DNA of 24,051 nt, taken from contig JBQTJM010000307.1 of NCBI GenBank assembly GCA_052387115.1, forward strand, positions 1-24,051, written 5' to 3'. The position numbers and the translations under genes were made by a program. Within the stretch, counting starts at the first letter, position 1, and the number at the start of each line of letters is the position of its first letter. Under the pieces are notes generated by a model, which did no database searches, was not told where the DNA came from, and saw only the letters and a program-made list of their open reading frames with translations. Shown here piece after piece: positions 15,278 through 23,954 of this stretch. The stretch is from JACCXJ01 sp052387115. GTDB lineage: Bacteria; Pseudomonadota; Gammaproteobacteria; JACCXJ01.

Positions 15278-15322
15278 AGGCAAGAGTGGCGCCGCAACAA
15301 TAATACAGGGAGAATGCCCCGG

Positions 15323-15898
15323 ATGGGCGACACCGGCGCAGATTCGCAGCTTGTCGAGCGGGTGCAGCGCGGCGACAAGAAGGCCTTCGATCTACTGGTC
15401 CTGAAGTACCAGCACAGGATTTTGAAGTTGATTTCACGCTATGTGCGAGATCCCAGCGACGCCATGGACGTGGCCCAGGACGCATTCCTGAAGGCCTATC
15501 GGTCTCTGCCGAACTTCCGCGGCGACAGCGCGTTTTACACCTGGATCTACCGGATCGCCGTCAACACCGCCAAGAACCACCTGGTGGCGCAGTCACGTCG
15601 CCCGCTCGAGACCGACGCTACCGGGATGGACGGCGAAGCCATCGAGCCCGCGGCCCTGCTGAAGGATTACGCGACGCCGGAGAACTATTTGATCACGGAG
15701 CAGATCCAGGAAGCGATCGTAACGGCCATCGACCAGCTTCCGGAGGACCTCCGGACCGCGATCACACTGCGCGAGATCGAAGGACTCAGCTACGAGGAGA
15801 TCGCCCTGGTCATGACTTGCCCGATCGGCACCGTCCGATCGCGGATCTTCCGGGCCCGCGAGGCCATCGACCATCGATTGAAACCCTATTTGGAGTGA
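15323..15898 (+). CDS. rpoE: Extracytoplasmic stress sigma factor sigma-E (AlgU)
   Basis: This ECF sigma factor directs RNA polymerase to envelope-stress genes. The 191-residue product shows region 2 from about residue 20 (QRGDKKAFDLLVLKYQHRI, then DVAQDAFLKAYRSLPNFRGD and AFYTWIYRIAVNTAKN) and region 4 (LPEDLRTAITLREIEGLSYEEIA, then GTVRSRIFRAREAI). These blocks are close to E. coli RpoE. ATG 15323 is chosen over 15314 because GGGAGA at 15308-15313 is well spaced from it and the family begins a few residues before LVERVQ. rseA follows after 9 bp, so the sigma factor and its inhibitor are made together. Confidence 0.97.
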   Translation: MGDTGADSQLVERVQRGDKKAFDLLVLKYQHRILKLISRYVRDPSDAMDVAQDAFLKAYRSLPNFRGDSAFYTWIYRIAVNTAKNHLVAQSRRPLETDATGMDGEAIEPAALLKDYATPENYLITEQIQEAIVTAIDQLPEDLRTAITLREIEGLSYEEIALVMTCPIGTVRSRIFRAREAIDHRLKPYLE

Positions 15899-15907
15899 CG
15901 GACCGGT

Positions 15908-16486
15908 ATGCGCCAGGACACCCTCGAACAGTTGTCGTCCTTCATGGACGGAGAGCTTTCCGATCGAGATCACAGGACGCTAGTGGAGGCGTGTGTGAAC
16001 GATGATGGCCTGCGGGAGAAATGGGCCCGCTATCACTTGATTGGGACTACGCTGCGCGCCGGCCTGCCCGAGACCCTGCCGCGGGGTCTCCCCGACCGGG
16101 TCGCCCTCGCGCTGGACGACGAGCCGGCGATCCTGGTCGGGCGGCGGCCGCGGGTGCGGGTCGGGCCGGCGTTAGGGTTGGCCATGGCGGCCTCCGTCGC
16201 CGGGTTCACGTTCTACAAGCTGGGTGACTGGTCCCCGAACGCTCGCGAGCCCCGCCTGGCGTCGCAGGGCTCATCGCCAACCGCTGACCCGGGACGGCAC
16301 CGGCTGACGGAGGACATCCCCCATGCAGCGGTCCTTTGGGGTGGCGAGCGCCATGATCCCCCCGCGCGCCTAACCACCTATCTCTTGATGCACAACCAGT
16401 ATGACGGGAGCCTGAGCGGCCCCGAGGTGTCACCGTCCGAGGTATCGCCGTACTTCACGACGGTCGTTCATGACCCGAATCCCTAG
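15908..16486 (+). CDS. rseA: Anti-sigma-E factor RseA (MucA)
   Basis: RseA spans the inner membrane and holds sigma-E inactive until DegS and RseP cleave it. The 192-residue product has the N-terminal sigma-binding domain LEQLSSFMDGELSDRD (residues 6-21) and WARYHLIGTTLRAGLP (39-54). One membrane helix runs from about 85 to 103 (VGPALGLAMAASVAGFTFY). A periplasmic tail ends near the family motif YLLMHNQYDGSL. The C-terminus finishes in SPYFTTVVHDPNP, so a DegS-type YxF signal is not at the extreme end. The gene overlaps rseB by 17 nt. Confidence 0.93.
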   Translation: MRQDTLEQLSSFMDGELSDRDHRTLVEACVNDDGLREKWARYHLIGTTLRAGLPETLPRGLPDRVALALDDEPAILVGRRPRVRVGPALGLAMAASVAGFTFYKLGDWSPNAREPRLASQGSSPTADPGRHRLTEDIPHAAVLWGGERHDPPARLTTYLLMHNQYDGSLSGPEVSPSEVSPYFTTVVHDPNP

Positions 16487-17483
16487 CCCGCACCGGTCGG
16501 TGCAGTGCTTGTGGCTCGCGCTCCTGACCGGGGTCGTCGGGCCCGCCGCCGCGGTGGAATCCGGCGCACAGGCGCGCATGCTCCTCACCAAGATGTCCGA
16601 GGCCACGCGTAGCTTGAGCTACCACGGGACCTTCGTGTCGATCCGTGGCAGCCGCGTGGCCATGATGCGCATCGTCCACCGGGGCGATGCGGGCGGCGAA
16701 CGGGAGCGTCTGATCTCTCTCATGGGTCCCGCCAAGGAGGTGATCCGCCGCAATGACGAGGTGACCTGCATCTTTCCTCGCGACCGCGCGGTCGTCGTCG
16801 ACAAGCGCCCGCCGCGCCAGATCCTCGGCGCCACGCTGTCGCGGCCGGTGGAAACCCTCGCTGCGTACTATGACTTTTCCGTCCTGGGCGGGGACCGCAT
16901 CGCGGGCCGTCCGGCCTCGGTGCTCGGCATCGTGCCCAAGGCCCCGGATCGCTACGGTTATCGCCTGTGGGTGGACTCGGAGTCCGATCTGCTGCTCAAG
17001 TCGGAGGTGATTGACGGCGGCGGGGAGGTCGTGGAGCAGATCCTCTTCACGGACCTCAAGGTCCGTTCGAGTATCCCCGAGGCCTGGCTCGAGGCCGGGA
17101 TCAGCGGCCAGGGTTACAGCTGGTACACCGGGGCCAAACGCACCGCTGCGGCCCTATCCAGCGGCCAGTTGCCCAGGGGTCAATGGCAGGTCCGGTGGAT
17201 CCCGCCTGGCTTCATGATGCAGGAGGATCAAGCCCGTGCCATGGCGGACGGGAGCGAACCGGTCAAGCATGCGGTATACTCGGACGGCCTCGCGTCCGTA
17301 TCAGTTTTCACCGAGAAGGCCACCGAGGCGACAGAGCGCATCGAAGGCCATTCGTCGATGGGGGCCCTGAATTCGTACAGCACCTGGGCCGACGGTTATC
17401 AGGTCACGGTGCTCGGGGAGGTGCCCGCGACCACCGTGCGACAAATCGCGGCTTCGGTTGCCTTAGTGCCGGCTCGACCGTGA
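16470..17483 (+). CDS. rseB: Sigma-E regulator RseB (MucB)
   Basis: RseB is the periplasmic sensor that binds the RseA tail and shields it from DegS. The 337-residue product opens with a signal peptide (hydrophobic stretch about residues 11-28, cleavage likely after AAA). It then has the lipoprotein-carrier-like domain with LSYHGTFVSIRG and RERLISLMGPAKEVIR. A second domain carries WIPPGFMM and HAVYSDGLASVSVF. It starts inside rseA, indicating coupled translation. rseC, which usually follows in gammaproteobacteria, is absent; mucD comes next after 122 bp. Confidence 0.95.
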   Translation: MTRIPSPHRSVQCLWLALLTGVVGPAAAVESGAQARMLLTKMSEATRSLSYHGTFVSIRGSRVAMMRIVHRGDAGGERERLISLMGPAKEVIRRNDEVTCIFPRDRAVVVDKRPPRQILGATLSRPVETLAAYYDFSVLGGDRIAGRPASVLGIVPKAPDRYGYRLWVDSESDLLLKSEVIDGGGEVVEQILFTDLKVRSSIPEAWLEAGISGQGYSWYTGAKRTAAALSSGQLPRGQWQVRWIPPGFMMQEDQARAMADGSEPVKHAVYSDGLASVSVFTEKATEATERIEGHSSMGALNSYSTWADGYQVTVLGEVPATTVRQIAASVALVPARP

Positions 17484-17500
17484 CCCGTGCCGAGCACGGG
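17484..17500 (+). other. Perfect hairpin directly after rseB
   Basis: CCCGTGC (17484-17490) and GCACGGG (17494-17500) form a 7-bp stem with a 3-nt loop starting at the base after the rseB stop. A T-rich stretch (CTTTACTTCTTTTT) begins about 20 bp later, too far for a standard terminator. It may protect the transcript end or reduce read-through into mucD. Confidence 0.4.
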
Positions 17501-17605
17501 CGGAGTCCGGCGAGAACTGCTTTACTTCTTTTTGGCCTAGCGGCTGTCCCGATATCCCGGCCCTGTGGGCCTCGAGCACGACTAGCGTGGAGTGAGAGGG
17601 TAGTC

Positions 17606-19036
17606 ATGGTGTTGGTACAGTGCATACGCACGGCCCTGGTCGCTGTGCTATTGGTCGTGGGCTGGCAGTGGCCCTCGATAGCGGAGGCGCGGGAGCTCCC
17701 CGACTTCGTACAATTGGCGGAGGACAACAGCCCCGCGGTCGTCAACATCGGGACCAGCGTCAAGAACGATGCGAAGGAGCCGGCACCCCAGCTCCAGATC
17801 CCCGACGTCCCCGAGGACAGCCCGCTGCACGACTTCTTCAAGAAGTTCTTCGGTGAAGGCATGGAGGGGCCCGACCTCACGCCGCGATCCTCGCTCGGCT
17901 CCGGGTTTATCATCTCCAACGACGGCTATATCATTTCCAACTTTCACGTGGTCAAGGATGCCGACGAGATCATCGTGCGTTTGAGCGATCGGCGCGAATT
18001 CGTCGCCAAGGTCATCGGCAGTGACGAGCGCAGCGACCTCGCGGTCCTCAAGATCGACGCCGAGGATCTGCCGGTGGTGCGCCTCGGGCGCGCCACCGAT
18101 CTCAAGGTCGGTGAATGGGTCCTGGCGATCGGGTCTCCGTTCGGCTTCGATCACTCGGTGACGGCCGGGATCGTGAGCGCCAAGGGCAGGGCCCTGCCCA
18201 ACGAGAACTACGTGCCGTTCATCCAGACCGACGTGGCCATCAACCCCGGCAACTCGGGCGGGCCGCTCTTCAATCTCCATGGAGAGGTTGTCGGGGTCAA
18301 TTCCCAGATCTACAGCCGCACCGGCGGGTTCATGGGCCTGTCGTTCGCCATACCGGTCGAGGTGGTGATGAGCGTCTACCACCAGATCCGGGACAAGGGA
18401 AAGGTCTCGCGCGGCTGGTTGGGCGTGTTGATACAAGAGGTCACGCGGGAGTTGGCGGAGTCCTTCGGCATGGACAAGCCCCATGGCGCACTGGTCGCGA
18501 AGGTGCTCCCGGACAGCCCCGCCGCCGCCGCCGGGATCAAGCCGGGCGATGTGGTCGTGGATTTCAACGGGGTCGAGATCGACCTCTCGTCCGATCTGCC
18601 GCCGCTCGTCGGCGGCACCGAGGTCGGGAAAAAGATACCAGTCGAGATCGTACGCGACGGTAAGTCTTTGAAGCTGGATCTCGAGATCGGCGAGCTCCCG
18701 CCCGAGCGGGAGCTCAAACACGCCTCGTCGGACAAGGCCGACACCGCCACCGACAACCGGCTCAAGATCGCCGTCAAGGACCTCACCGATAAGCAGCGGG
18801 AGGAACTGGAACTGGCCGGCCATGGGGTCGTGGTCGAGCGCGTCCAGCAGGGCCCCGCGCGCCGCGCCGGCATCCGCAAGGGCGACATCGTGACCATGAT
18901 CGATGACGAGCGGGTCAAAGACGCCAAGCACTTCAAGGAACTGGTCGAGGCCCTCCCGGCCGGCAAATCCGTGCCGATCCTGGTGCAACGGGCCGGCCAG
19001 CCCATCTTTCTGGCCATCAAGGTCCCGGCCCAGTAA
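17606..19036 (+). CDS. mucD: Periplasmic serine protease MucD (DegP/HtrA family)
   Basis: This HtrA-type protease-chaperone degrades misfolded envelope proteins. The 476-residue product has a signal peptide (about 1-28, ending SIAEA) and a trypsin-like domain with catalytic triad His114 (NFHVVKD), Asp144 (SDLAVLK) and Ser217 (GNSGGPL). PDZ1 covers about 270-360 (with RGWLGV, PAAAAGIKPGDVVVDFNG) and PDZ2 about 385-474 (with RAGIRKGDIVTMIDDE). The length and tandem PDZ layout match Pseudomonas MucD (474). ATG 17606 follows GAGAGGG at 17594-17600 and starts at the signal peptide. Placement after rseB ties it to the stress operon; it may have its own promoter in the 122-bp gap. Confidence 0.96.
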   Translation: MVLVQCIRTALVAVLLVVGWQWPSIAEARELPDFVQLAEDNSPAVVNIGTSVKNDAKEPAPQLQIPDVPEDSPLHDFFKKFFGEGMEGPDLTPRSSLGSGFIISNDGYIISNFHVVKDADEIIVRLSDRREFVAKVIGSDERSDLAVLKIDAEDLPVVRLGRATDLKVGEWVLAIGSPFGFDHSVTAGIVSAKGRALPNENYVPFIQTDVAINPGNSGGPLFNLHGEVVGVNSQIYSRTGGFMGLSFAIPVEVVMSVYHQIRDKGKVSRGWLGVLIQEVTRELAESFGMDKPHGALVAKVLPDSPAAAAGIKPGDVVVDFNGVEIDLSSDLPPLVGGTEVGKKIPVEIVRDGKSLKLDLEIGELPPERELKHASSDKADTATDNRLKIAVKDLTDKQREELELAGHGVVVERVQQGPARRAGIRKGDIVTMIDDERVKDAKHFKELVEALPAGKSVPILVQRAGQPIFLAIKVPAQ

Positions 19037-19108
19037 GGGGCGAGAATCGAGGGCCCTGGGGCGCGGCGCTCGAATAGGGCCTGGCGTCGCGCCCAGGAAA
19101 AGCATCCT

Positions 19109-19137
19109 TTGGTCGGGACCGGGCCAGCGGTTACAAT
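19109..19137 (+). promoter_or_regulatory. Candidate promoter for the lepA operon
   Basis: TTGGTC (19109-19114), 17 bp, then TACAAT (19132-19137). The -10 is good and the -35 matches only at TTG. It would give a leader of about 150 nt. The rest of the 260-bp gap between mucD and lepA shows no gene. Confidence 0.4.
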
Positions 19138-19296
19138 TATGCCCCGACGGGGTGTCCCGATCGGCGCCCCGATCGGCAGCCCTTGCCATGCCCAGGATCA
19201 CCGACCATCAACTTGCCCGTTCCCATGCCCGCGACTATTTCATCTCGAGGCGGCGCGTTTGCGTAGCCGCGTTTCCCATCTCCGCAGCTATTGAGC

Positions 19297-21093
19297 ATGG
19301 AGCGGATCCGTAATTTCTCCATCATCGCCCACATCGATCACGGTAAATCCACTCTCGCCGATCGCTTCATCCAAATGTGCGGGGGGTTGACCGAGCGGGA
19401 GATGGCGAACCAGGTCCTGGACTCCATGGATATCGAACGGGAGCGCGGGATCACCATCAAGGCGCAGAGTGTGACCCTGGGCTTTGAGGCCGACGACGGC
19501 GTGACCTACGAGCTCAATTTCATCGACACGCCGGGGCATGTGGACTTCAGCTACGAGGTCTCGCGTTCGCTCGCGGCCTGCGATGGGGCGCTCTTGGTCG
19601 TCGATGCCGGACAGGGGGTGGAGGCGCAGACGGTGGCGAACTGTCACACCGCCGCCCTGCAGCATCTCGAGATCATTCCGGTCATCAACAAGATCGACCT
19701 CCCGACCGCCGATCCTGCTCGAGTGGCGCGCGAGATCGAGGACATCATCGGAATCGATGCCGAGAACGCGGCCAAGGTCAGTGCCAAGACCGGCCAGGGG
19801 GTGCGCGAGCTGCTCTGCGAGGTCGTGCGGCGTGTGCCGCCACCGACGGGCGATCCCACGGGATCGCTCAAGGCGCTCATCATCGATTCGTGGTTCGATA
19901 ACTACCTCGGCGTGGTCTCTCTGGTGCGCGTCTTCGACGGTAGCCTGAGACAAGGCGCCAAGATCCGCGTGATGTCCACGGGCAGGGATTTCCAGACCGA
20001 CCAGGTCGGTATATTCACGCCCAAGCGCGTGCCGCGCCGGGTCCTCGAAGCCGGCGAGGTGGGTTATGTCGTCGCCGGCATCAAAGACATCGACGGCGCC
20101 CCCGTGGGCGACACCCTGACCGATGCGGTGCGCCCGGCGCAAACGCCCCTGCCCGGGTTCACGGCCGTCAAACCCAATGTGTTCGCCGGTCTGTATCCGG
20201 TCGATTCCAGCGACTACGAGGCCTTCCGGGATGCGCTCTCGAAGCTGCGTCTCAACGATGCCTCGCTGCGTTTCGAGCCCGAGACCTCGGAGGCCCTGGG
20301 GTTCGGTTTTCGCTGTGGTTTCCTGGGTCTCCTGCACATGGAGATCGTCCAGGAACGGCTGGAGCGCGAGTACAATCTCAACCTCATTACCACGGCCCCG
20401 ACCGTCGTCTACGAGGTGCTGACGACGCGCGGTGAGGTGCTCCGGATCGACAACCCGGCGCGCCTCCCGGCGCACAACACCATCGCCGAGACGCGCGAGC
20501 CGATCATAGAAGTCGATATCCTGGTGCCGCCGGAATACGTGGGTAACGTCATCACCCTGTGTGTCGAGCGCCGTGGGCTGCAAAAACGCCTCCAGTACCT
20601 GGGCCGCCAGGTGGCGTTGAGCTACGAGTTGCCGATGAGCGAGATGGTGCTCGATTTCTTCGACCGCTTGAAATCGGTCACGCGCGGCTACGGATCACTC
20701 GACTATACGTTCCGGCGCTTCCAGTCCGCGCGGCTGGTCAAGCTAGATGTCTTGATCAACGGGGATCGGGTCGATGCCCTGTCCTCGATCGTGCACCATG
20801 CCGAGGCCCAGAGGCGTGGCCGCAGCCTGGCGGAGAAGATGAAGGAATTGATTCCGAGGCAGCAATTCGAGGTCGCGATCCAGGCGGTGATCGGGTCGCA
20901 GGTGGTGGCGCGTGAGACCGTGAAACCCGTGCGCAAGAACGTCACGGCGAAGTGCTATGGGGGCGATGTGACGCGCAAGAGGAAGTTGCTCGAGAAGCAG
21001 AAGGTGGGGAAAAAACGCATGAAACAGTTCGGAACCGTCGAGATCCCACAAGAGGCATTTATGGCCGTGCTTATGGTGGGAAAGCAGAAATGA
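19297..21093 (+). CDS. lepA: Elongation factor 4 (LepA)
   Basis: LepA is a ribosome-associated GTPase that acts in translation and 30S assembly. The 598-residue product is the standard length. GTPase motifs are AHIDHGKST (G1), RGIT (G2), DTPGHVDF (G3), NKID (G4) and SAK (G5). Domains II, III and V follow. The LepA-specific C-terminal domain, with CYGGDVTRKRKLLEKQKVGKKRMK, is complete. An in-frame TTG sits 6 bp earlier, but ATG 19297 matches the family start. The stop overlaps the lepB start (ATGA), the usual lepA-lepB arrangement. Confidence 0.97.
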   Translation: MERIRNFSIIAHIDHGKSTLADRFIQMCGGLTEREMANQVLDSMDIERERGITIKAQSVTLGFEADDGVTYELNFIDTPGHVDFSYEVSRSLAACDGALLVVDAGQGVEAQTVANCHTAALQHLEIIPVINKIDLPTADPARVAREIEDIIGIDAENAAKVSAKTGQGVRELLCEVVRRVPPPTGDPTGSLKALIIDSWFDNYLGVVSLVRVFDGSLRQGAKIRVMSTGRDFQTDQVGIFTPKRVPRRVLEAGEVGYVVAGIKDIDGAPVGDTLTDAVRPAQTPLPGFTAVKPNVFAGLYPVDSSDYEAFRDALSKLRLNDASLRFEPETSEALGFGFRCGFLGLLHMEIVQERLEREYNLNLITTAPTVVYEVLTTRGEVLRIDNPARLPAHNTIAETREPIIEVDILVPPEYVGNVITLCVERRGLQKRLQYLGRQVALSYELPMSEMVLDFFDRLKSVTRGYGSLDYTFRRFQSARLVKLDVLINGDRVDALSSIVHHAEAQRRGRSLAEKMKELIPRQQFEVAIQAVIGSQVVARETVKPVRKNVTAKCYGGDVTRKRKLLEKQKVGKKRMKQFGTVEIPQEAFMAVLMVGKQK

Positions 21094-21887
21094 ACATTGA
21101 CTTCGCGGTGGTCCTGGTTCTCCTGGTCGGGACCAGCGGTGTCATTTGCCTGTTCGATGTGGTATTCCTGGCGCCCGGGCGCCGTGGCGGCGTGGTCGGG
21201 AAAACCAGCGACCTGCCCGAAGGGGAGCCGAAACGTCCCGTCATCGTCGAATACGCCCGGTCGTTCTTTCCGATATTCCTGATCGTATTGCTGTTGCGCT
21301 CGTTTCTTGTCGAGCCCTTCAGGATCCCGTCGGGGTCGATGATCCCGACCCTGCTCATCGGGGATTTCATCCTGGTCAACAAGTTCACCTATGGGATCCG
21401 CCTGCCGGTCTTGAACGTCAAGGTGTTCGAACTGGGATCCCCGAAGCGCGGGGATGTGGTAGTGTTCCGCTACCCCGAGGACCCCTCGACGCCCTTCATC
21501 AAACGCGTGGTCGGGTTGCCCGGTGATCGTATCGGCTATGTAGACAAGACCCTCCGGATCAACGGAGAGCCGGTCGAGCAGGCGCCGCGCGGCGTTTACG
21601 ACGATGGCGGGTCCGGCGCACAGGCCGATCTCCTGTACGAGACCCTGGGCACGGTCGTCCATCCGATCCTGATTGAACCGGAGCGGTCCTCTCTCGACAG
21701 CGAGGTCGTGGTCCCGGAGGCCCACTACTTCGTGATGGGGGATAACCGGGACAACAGCCGTGACAGCCGTTCCTGGGGCACGGTACCCGATGATCACCTG
21801 ATCGGGAAGGCGTTCTTGATCTGGATGAACTGGGACAGCGAGAATACGGGTATCAGATGGACGCGCATCGGTCGCTATATCGATTGA
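21090..21887 (+). CDS. lepB: Signal peptidase I
   Basis: LepB cleaves signal peptides from exported proteins on the periplasmic face. The 265-residue product has two N-terminal membrane helices (about 5-28 and 57-75). The catalytic serine is Ser83 in IPSGSMIPTL and the catalytic lysine is Lys139 in FIKRVVGLPGD. The third conserved block is YFVMGDNRDNSRDSRSWG. It is shorter than the E. coli enzyme (324) but typical of other gammaproteobacteria. The ATG overlaps the lepA stop. Confidence 0.96.
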   Translation: MNIDFAVVLVLLVGTSGVICLFDVVFLAPGRRGGVVGKTSDLPEGEPKRPVIVEYARSFFPIFLIVLLLRSFLVEPFRIPSGSMIPTLLIGDFILVNKFTYGIRLPVLNVKVFELGSPKRGDVVVFRYPEDPSTPFIKRVVGLPGDRIGYVDKTLRINGEPVEQAPRGVYDDGGSGAQADLLYETLGTVVHPILIEPERSSLDSEVVVPEAHYFVMGDNRDNSRDSRSWGTVPDDHLIGKAFLIWMNWDSENTGIRWTRIGRYID

Positions 21888-21914
21888 CTCCATCTCTGCA
21901 ATCGGAGAAAAACC

Positions 21915-22322
21915 ATGCTAGCTCGGATCCCCTGTTACCAGCGCGGGTTTACGTTGCTCGGTTTCTTGGCTGTCTGCATTCTGGTCGGCTTCGCGGCGCT
22001 CGTCGTCATGAAGCTCTTCCCCCTGTATAACGAGAGCTTCAAGGTCCGCGCCGCGCTGGAGGCCATCGCCAGCCAGCCGGAGATCGCCCAGAAGACCGCC
22101 TACGAGATCCGCACCCTGGTCATGCGTAACTTCGATGTCTCCGACGTCGATCGCTTCACCGACGCCACACTCAGGAACGCCTTGAGCGTGAAACGCGACC
22201 CGAGTGGCAAGCAGCGGCTGGTGCGCATGGCCTATGAGGCGCGCGGCCCCTTGTTCGGTGGCCTCGATGTCGTGCTCAAGATCGATGAGAGCATCACCAT
22301 CGCCGGTGCCGCCACCGAGTGA
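21915..22322 (+). CDS. DUF4845 membrane protein
   Basis: This 135-residue product has one N-terminal membrane helix preceded by a short basic stretch, with GFTLLGFLAVCILVGFAALV at about residues 11-30. A soluble domain carries the DUF4845 pattern LFPLYNESFKV and YEIRTLVMRNFDVSDV. Genes of this family sit between lepB and rnc in many gammaproteobacteria and beta-proteobacteria, as here. The function is unknown; the N-terminus resembles a pilin-like anchor. A GGAGA (21904-21908) precedes the ATG. It overlaps the start of rnc. Confidence 0.9.
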   Translation: MLARIPCYQRGFTLLGFLAVCILVGFAALVVMKLFPLYNESFKVRAALEAIASQPEIAQKTAYEIRTLVMRNFDVSDVDRFTDATLRNALSVKRDPSGKQRLVRMAYEARGPLFGGLDVVLKIDESITIAGAATE

Positions 22323-23034
22323 TCCGGTACCGAGTGCGCCGGCACGCGACTTCTCCGCGCGTCTCGGCCACCGGTTCCGCGACGCGGCATTGCTGCGCGC
22401 CGCGCTGACCCACAGCAGCGCCGGCGAGGTCGATAACGAGCGCCTGGAGTTCTTGGGAGATGCGGTGCTCGCCCTGCTCGTCGCCGAAACGCTGTACGCT
22501 CGCTTCCCAGGCGCCAATGAAGGGCAACTGAGCCGCCTGCGCGCCTCGCTGGTCAAACGTGAAACCTTGGCCCGGCTGGCCCGAAGCCTCTTGCTGGGAC
22601 CACAGCTCATTCTCGGCGAGGGTGAAAAGAGGAGCGGCGGGGCGGAGCGCGACTCGAATCTCGCGAATGCCTTGGAGGCCGTTATCGGGGCTGTTTTCCT
22701 GGATGGGGGGATAGAGGCGTGTCGCACCGAGGTGCTCCCCTGGTTTACGGGGACCTTGAAGAGCCTCGTCCGCGACGGCCTTCGCAAGGATCCGAAGACC
22801 GAGCTCCAAGAGAACCTCCAATCCCGCCACCTGCCGGTCCCGAACTACGACGTTACCGAGGTCGCGGGTCCGCCGCACCGTCGGGTGTTTACGGTCAGTT
22901 GCACCAGCGAGGCGCTGGAGGTCCCCGTGGCCGGCCACGGGAGCAGTCGCAGGCGTGCGGAACAAGCCGCCGCGCAGGGCGCGCTCGCGCTGTTGACGGG
23001 CCGCGGCGTCGGTCGCAAGATCCCGGAGGAATAG
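22285..23034 (+). CDS. rnc: Ribonuclease III
   Basis: RNase III cuts double-stranded RNA and processes rRNA precursors. The product has the catalytic signature ERLEFLGDAVL (about residues 52-62) and the second acidic block ANALEAVIGAVFLDGG. A C-terminal double-stranded-RNA-binding domain runs from DPKTELQENLQ to GSSRRRAEQAAAQGAL. The start is uncertain: ATG 22285 or GTG 22306 both overlap the DUF4845 gene. The first domain residues (DFSARLGHRFRD) come well after either, so the N-terminus is about 15-20 residues longer than in E. coli. era follows 2 bp after the stop. Confidence 0.95.
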   Translation: MRASPSPVPPPSDPVPSAPARDFSARLGHRFRDAALLRAALTHSSAGEVDNERLEFLGDAVLALLVAETLYARFPGANEGQLSRLRASLVKRETLARLARSLLLGPQLILGEGEKRSGGAERDSNLANALEAVIGAVFLDGGIEACRTEVLPWFTGTLKSLVRDGLRKDPKTELQENLQSRHLPVPNYDVTEVAGPPHRRVFTVSCTSEALEVPVAGHGSSRRRAEQAAAQGALALLTGRGVGRKIPEE

Positions 23035-23036
23035 GG

Positions 23037-23954
23037 TTGGATCATCCGGGAGCGTCGCCTCTGGCCGGGATCGGGCGTTGTGGTCTGGTCGCCATCGTAG
23101 GCCGGCCCAATGTCGGGAAATCCACGCTCCTGAACCGCGTGCTGGGACAAAAGCTCAGCATCACCTCACGCAAGCCCCAAACTACCCGCTACGCCATCCT
23201 CGGGATCAAGACCAGCGGAAACGATCAGGCGGTCTACATCGATACCCCCGGTCTCTGCGGGGCGGAAGGGCGGGCCCTCAATCATGCGCTCTACCGTGCG
23301 GCCTGCCGGGCCATCGACGAGGTCCACGTGCTGGTCGTCCTGATCGAGGCGCTGCGCTGGACCGAGACCGACCAGTATGTCCTCACGCGGATCCGGGACC
23401 ACGGCCGGCAGGTGATCCTCGCCATCAACAAGGTCGATAGGGTCGGCGACAAACGCCTGCTCTTGCCGTTCCTCGATCAGGTCGGTGGATTGATGGACTT
23501 CGCGGAGGTGATACCGATCTCGAGTGCCAAGGGCGACAACATCGCGGCGTTCGAAGAGGCGGTGGTGCGCCTGCTGCCCGAGGGCACGCCCCTCTACCCG
23601 GACGACCAGTTGACCGACCGCAGCGAGGGCTTCTTCGCGGCGGAGTTGATCCGTGAGAAGCTCCTGAGGACGCTTGGTGCCGAGGTGCCGCATCGCCTGT
23701 CGGTCGTGATCGACGAGTTCGAATGCGCACAGGACCTGGACCGAATCTGTGCCACGATCTGGGTCGAGCGCAGCGGGCAGAAGCGTATCGTCATCGGTCA
23801 GGGCGGCGCCGTGCTCAAACGCGTGGGCGAGGAGGCGCGGCGGGACATGGAGCGCATGTTCGGCCGCAAGGTGTTTCTGCGGACTTGGGTGAAGGTCAAA
23901 GAGCGCTGGTCCGATGATGTGCGCGCCTTGCAGCGACTGGGTCTCTGCGATTGA
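23037..23954 (+). CDS. era: GTPase Era
   Basis: Era is a GTPase that binds the 3' end of 16S rRNA and assists small-subunit assembly. The 305-residue product has G1 GRPNVGKST (22-30), G2 PQTTR, G3 DTPG, G4 NKVD and G5 SAK. It then has the C-terminal KH domain with QKRIVIGQGGAVLKRVG and FLRTWVKVKERW. The start is TTG 23037, two bases after the rnc stop: GGAGGA at 23025-23030 is ideally spaced and no ATG or GTG fits. The ribosome-binding site lies inside rnc, so the genes are coupled. recO, the usual next gene, is not reached; a repeat follows directly. Confidence 0.96.
   Translation: MDHPGASPLAGIGRCGLVAIVGRPNVGKSTLLNRVLGQKLSITSRKPQTTRYAILGIKTSGNDQAVYIDTPGLCGAEGRALNHALYRAACRAIDEVHVLVVLIEALRWTETDQYVLTRIRDHGRQVILAINKVDRVGDKRLLLPFLDQVGGLMDFAEVIPISSAKGDNIAAFEEAVVRLLPEGTPLYPDDQLTDRSEGFFAAELIREKLLRTLGAEVPHRLSVVIDEFECAQDLDRICATIWVERSGQKRIVIGQGGAVLKRVGEEARRDMERMFGRKVFLRTWVKVKERWSDDVRALQRLGLCD

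Noticed and set aside
13834..15279. Long plus-strand frame opposite nadB
   Set aside because: GC-rich antisense of a well-conserved enzyme, with no ribosome-binding site or family match.
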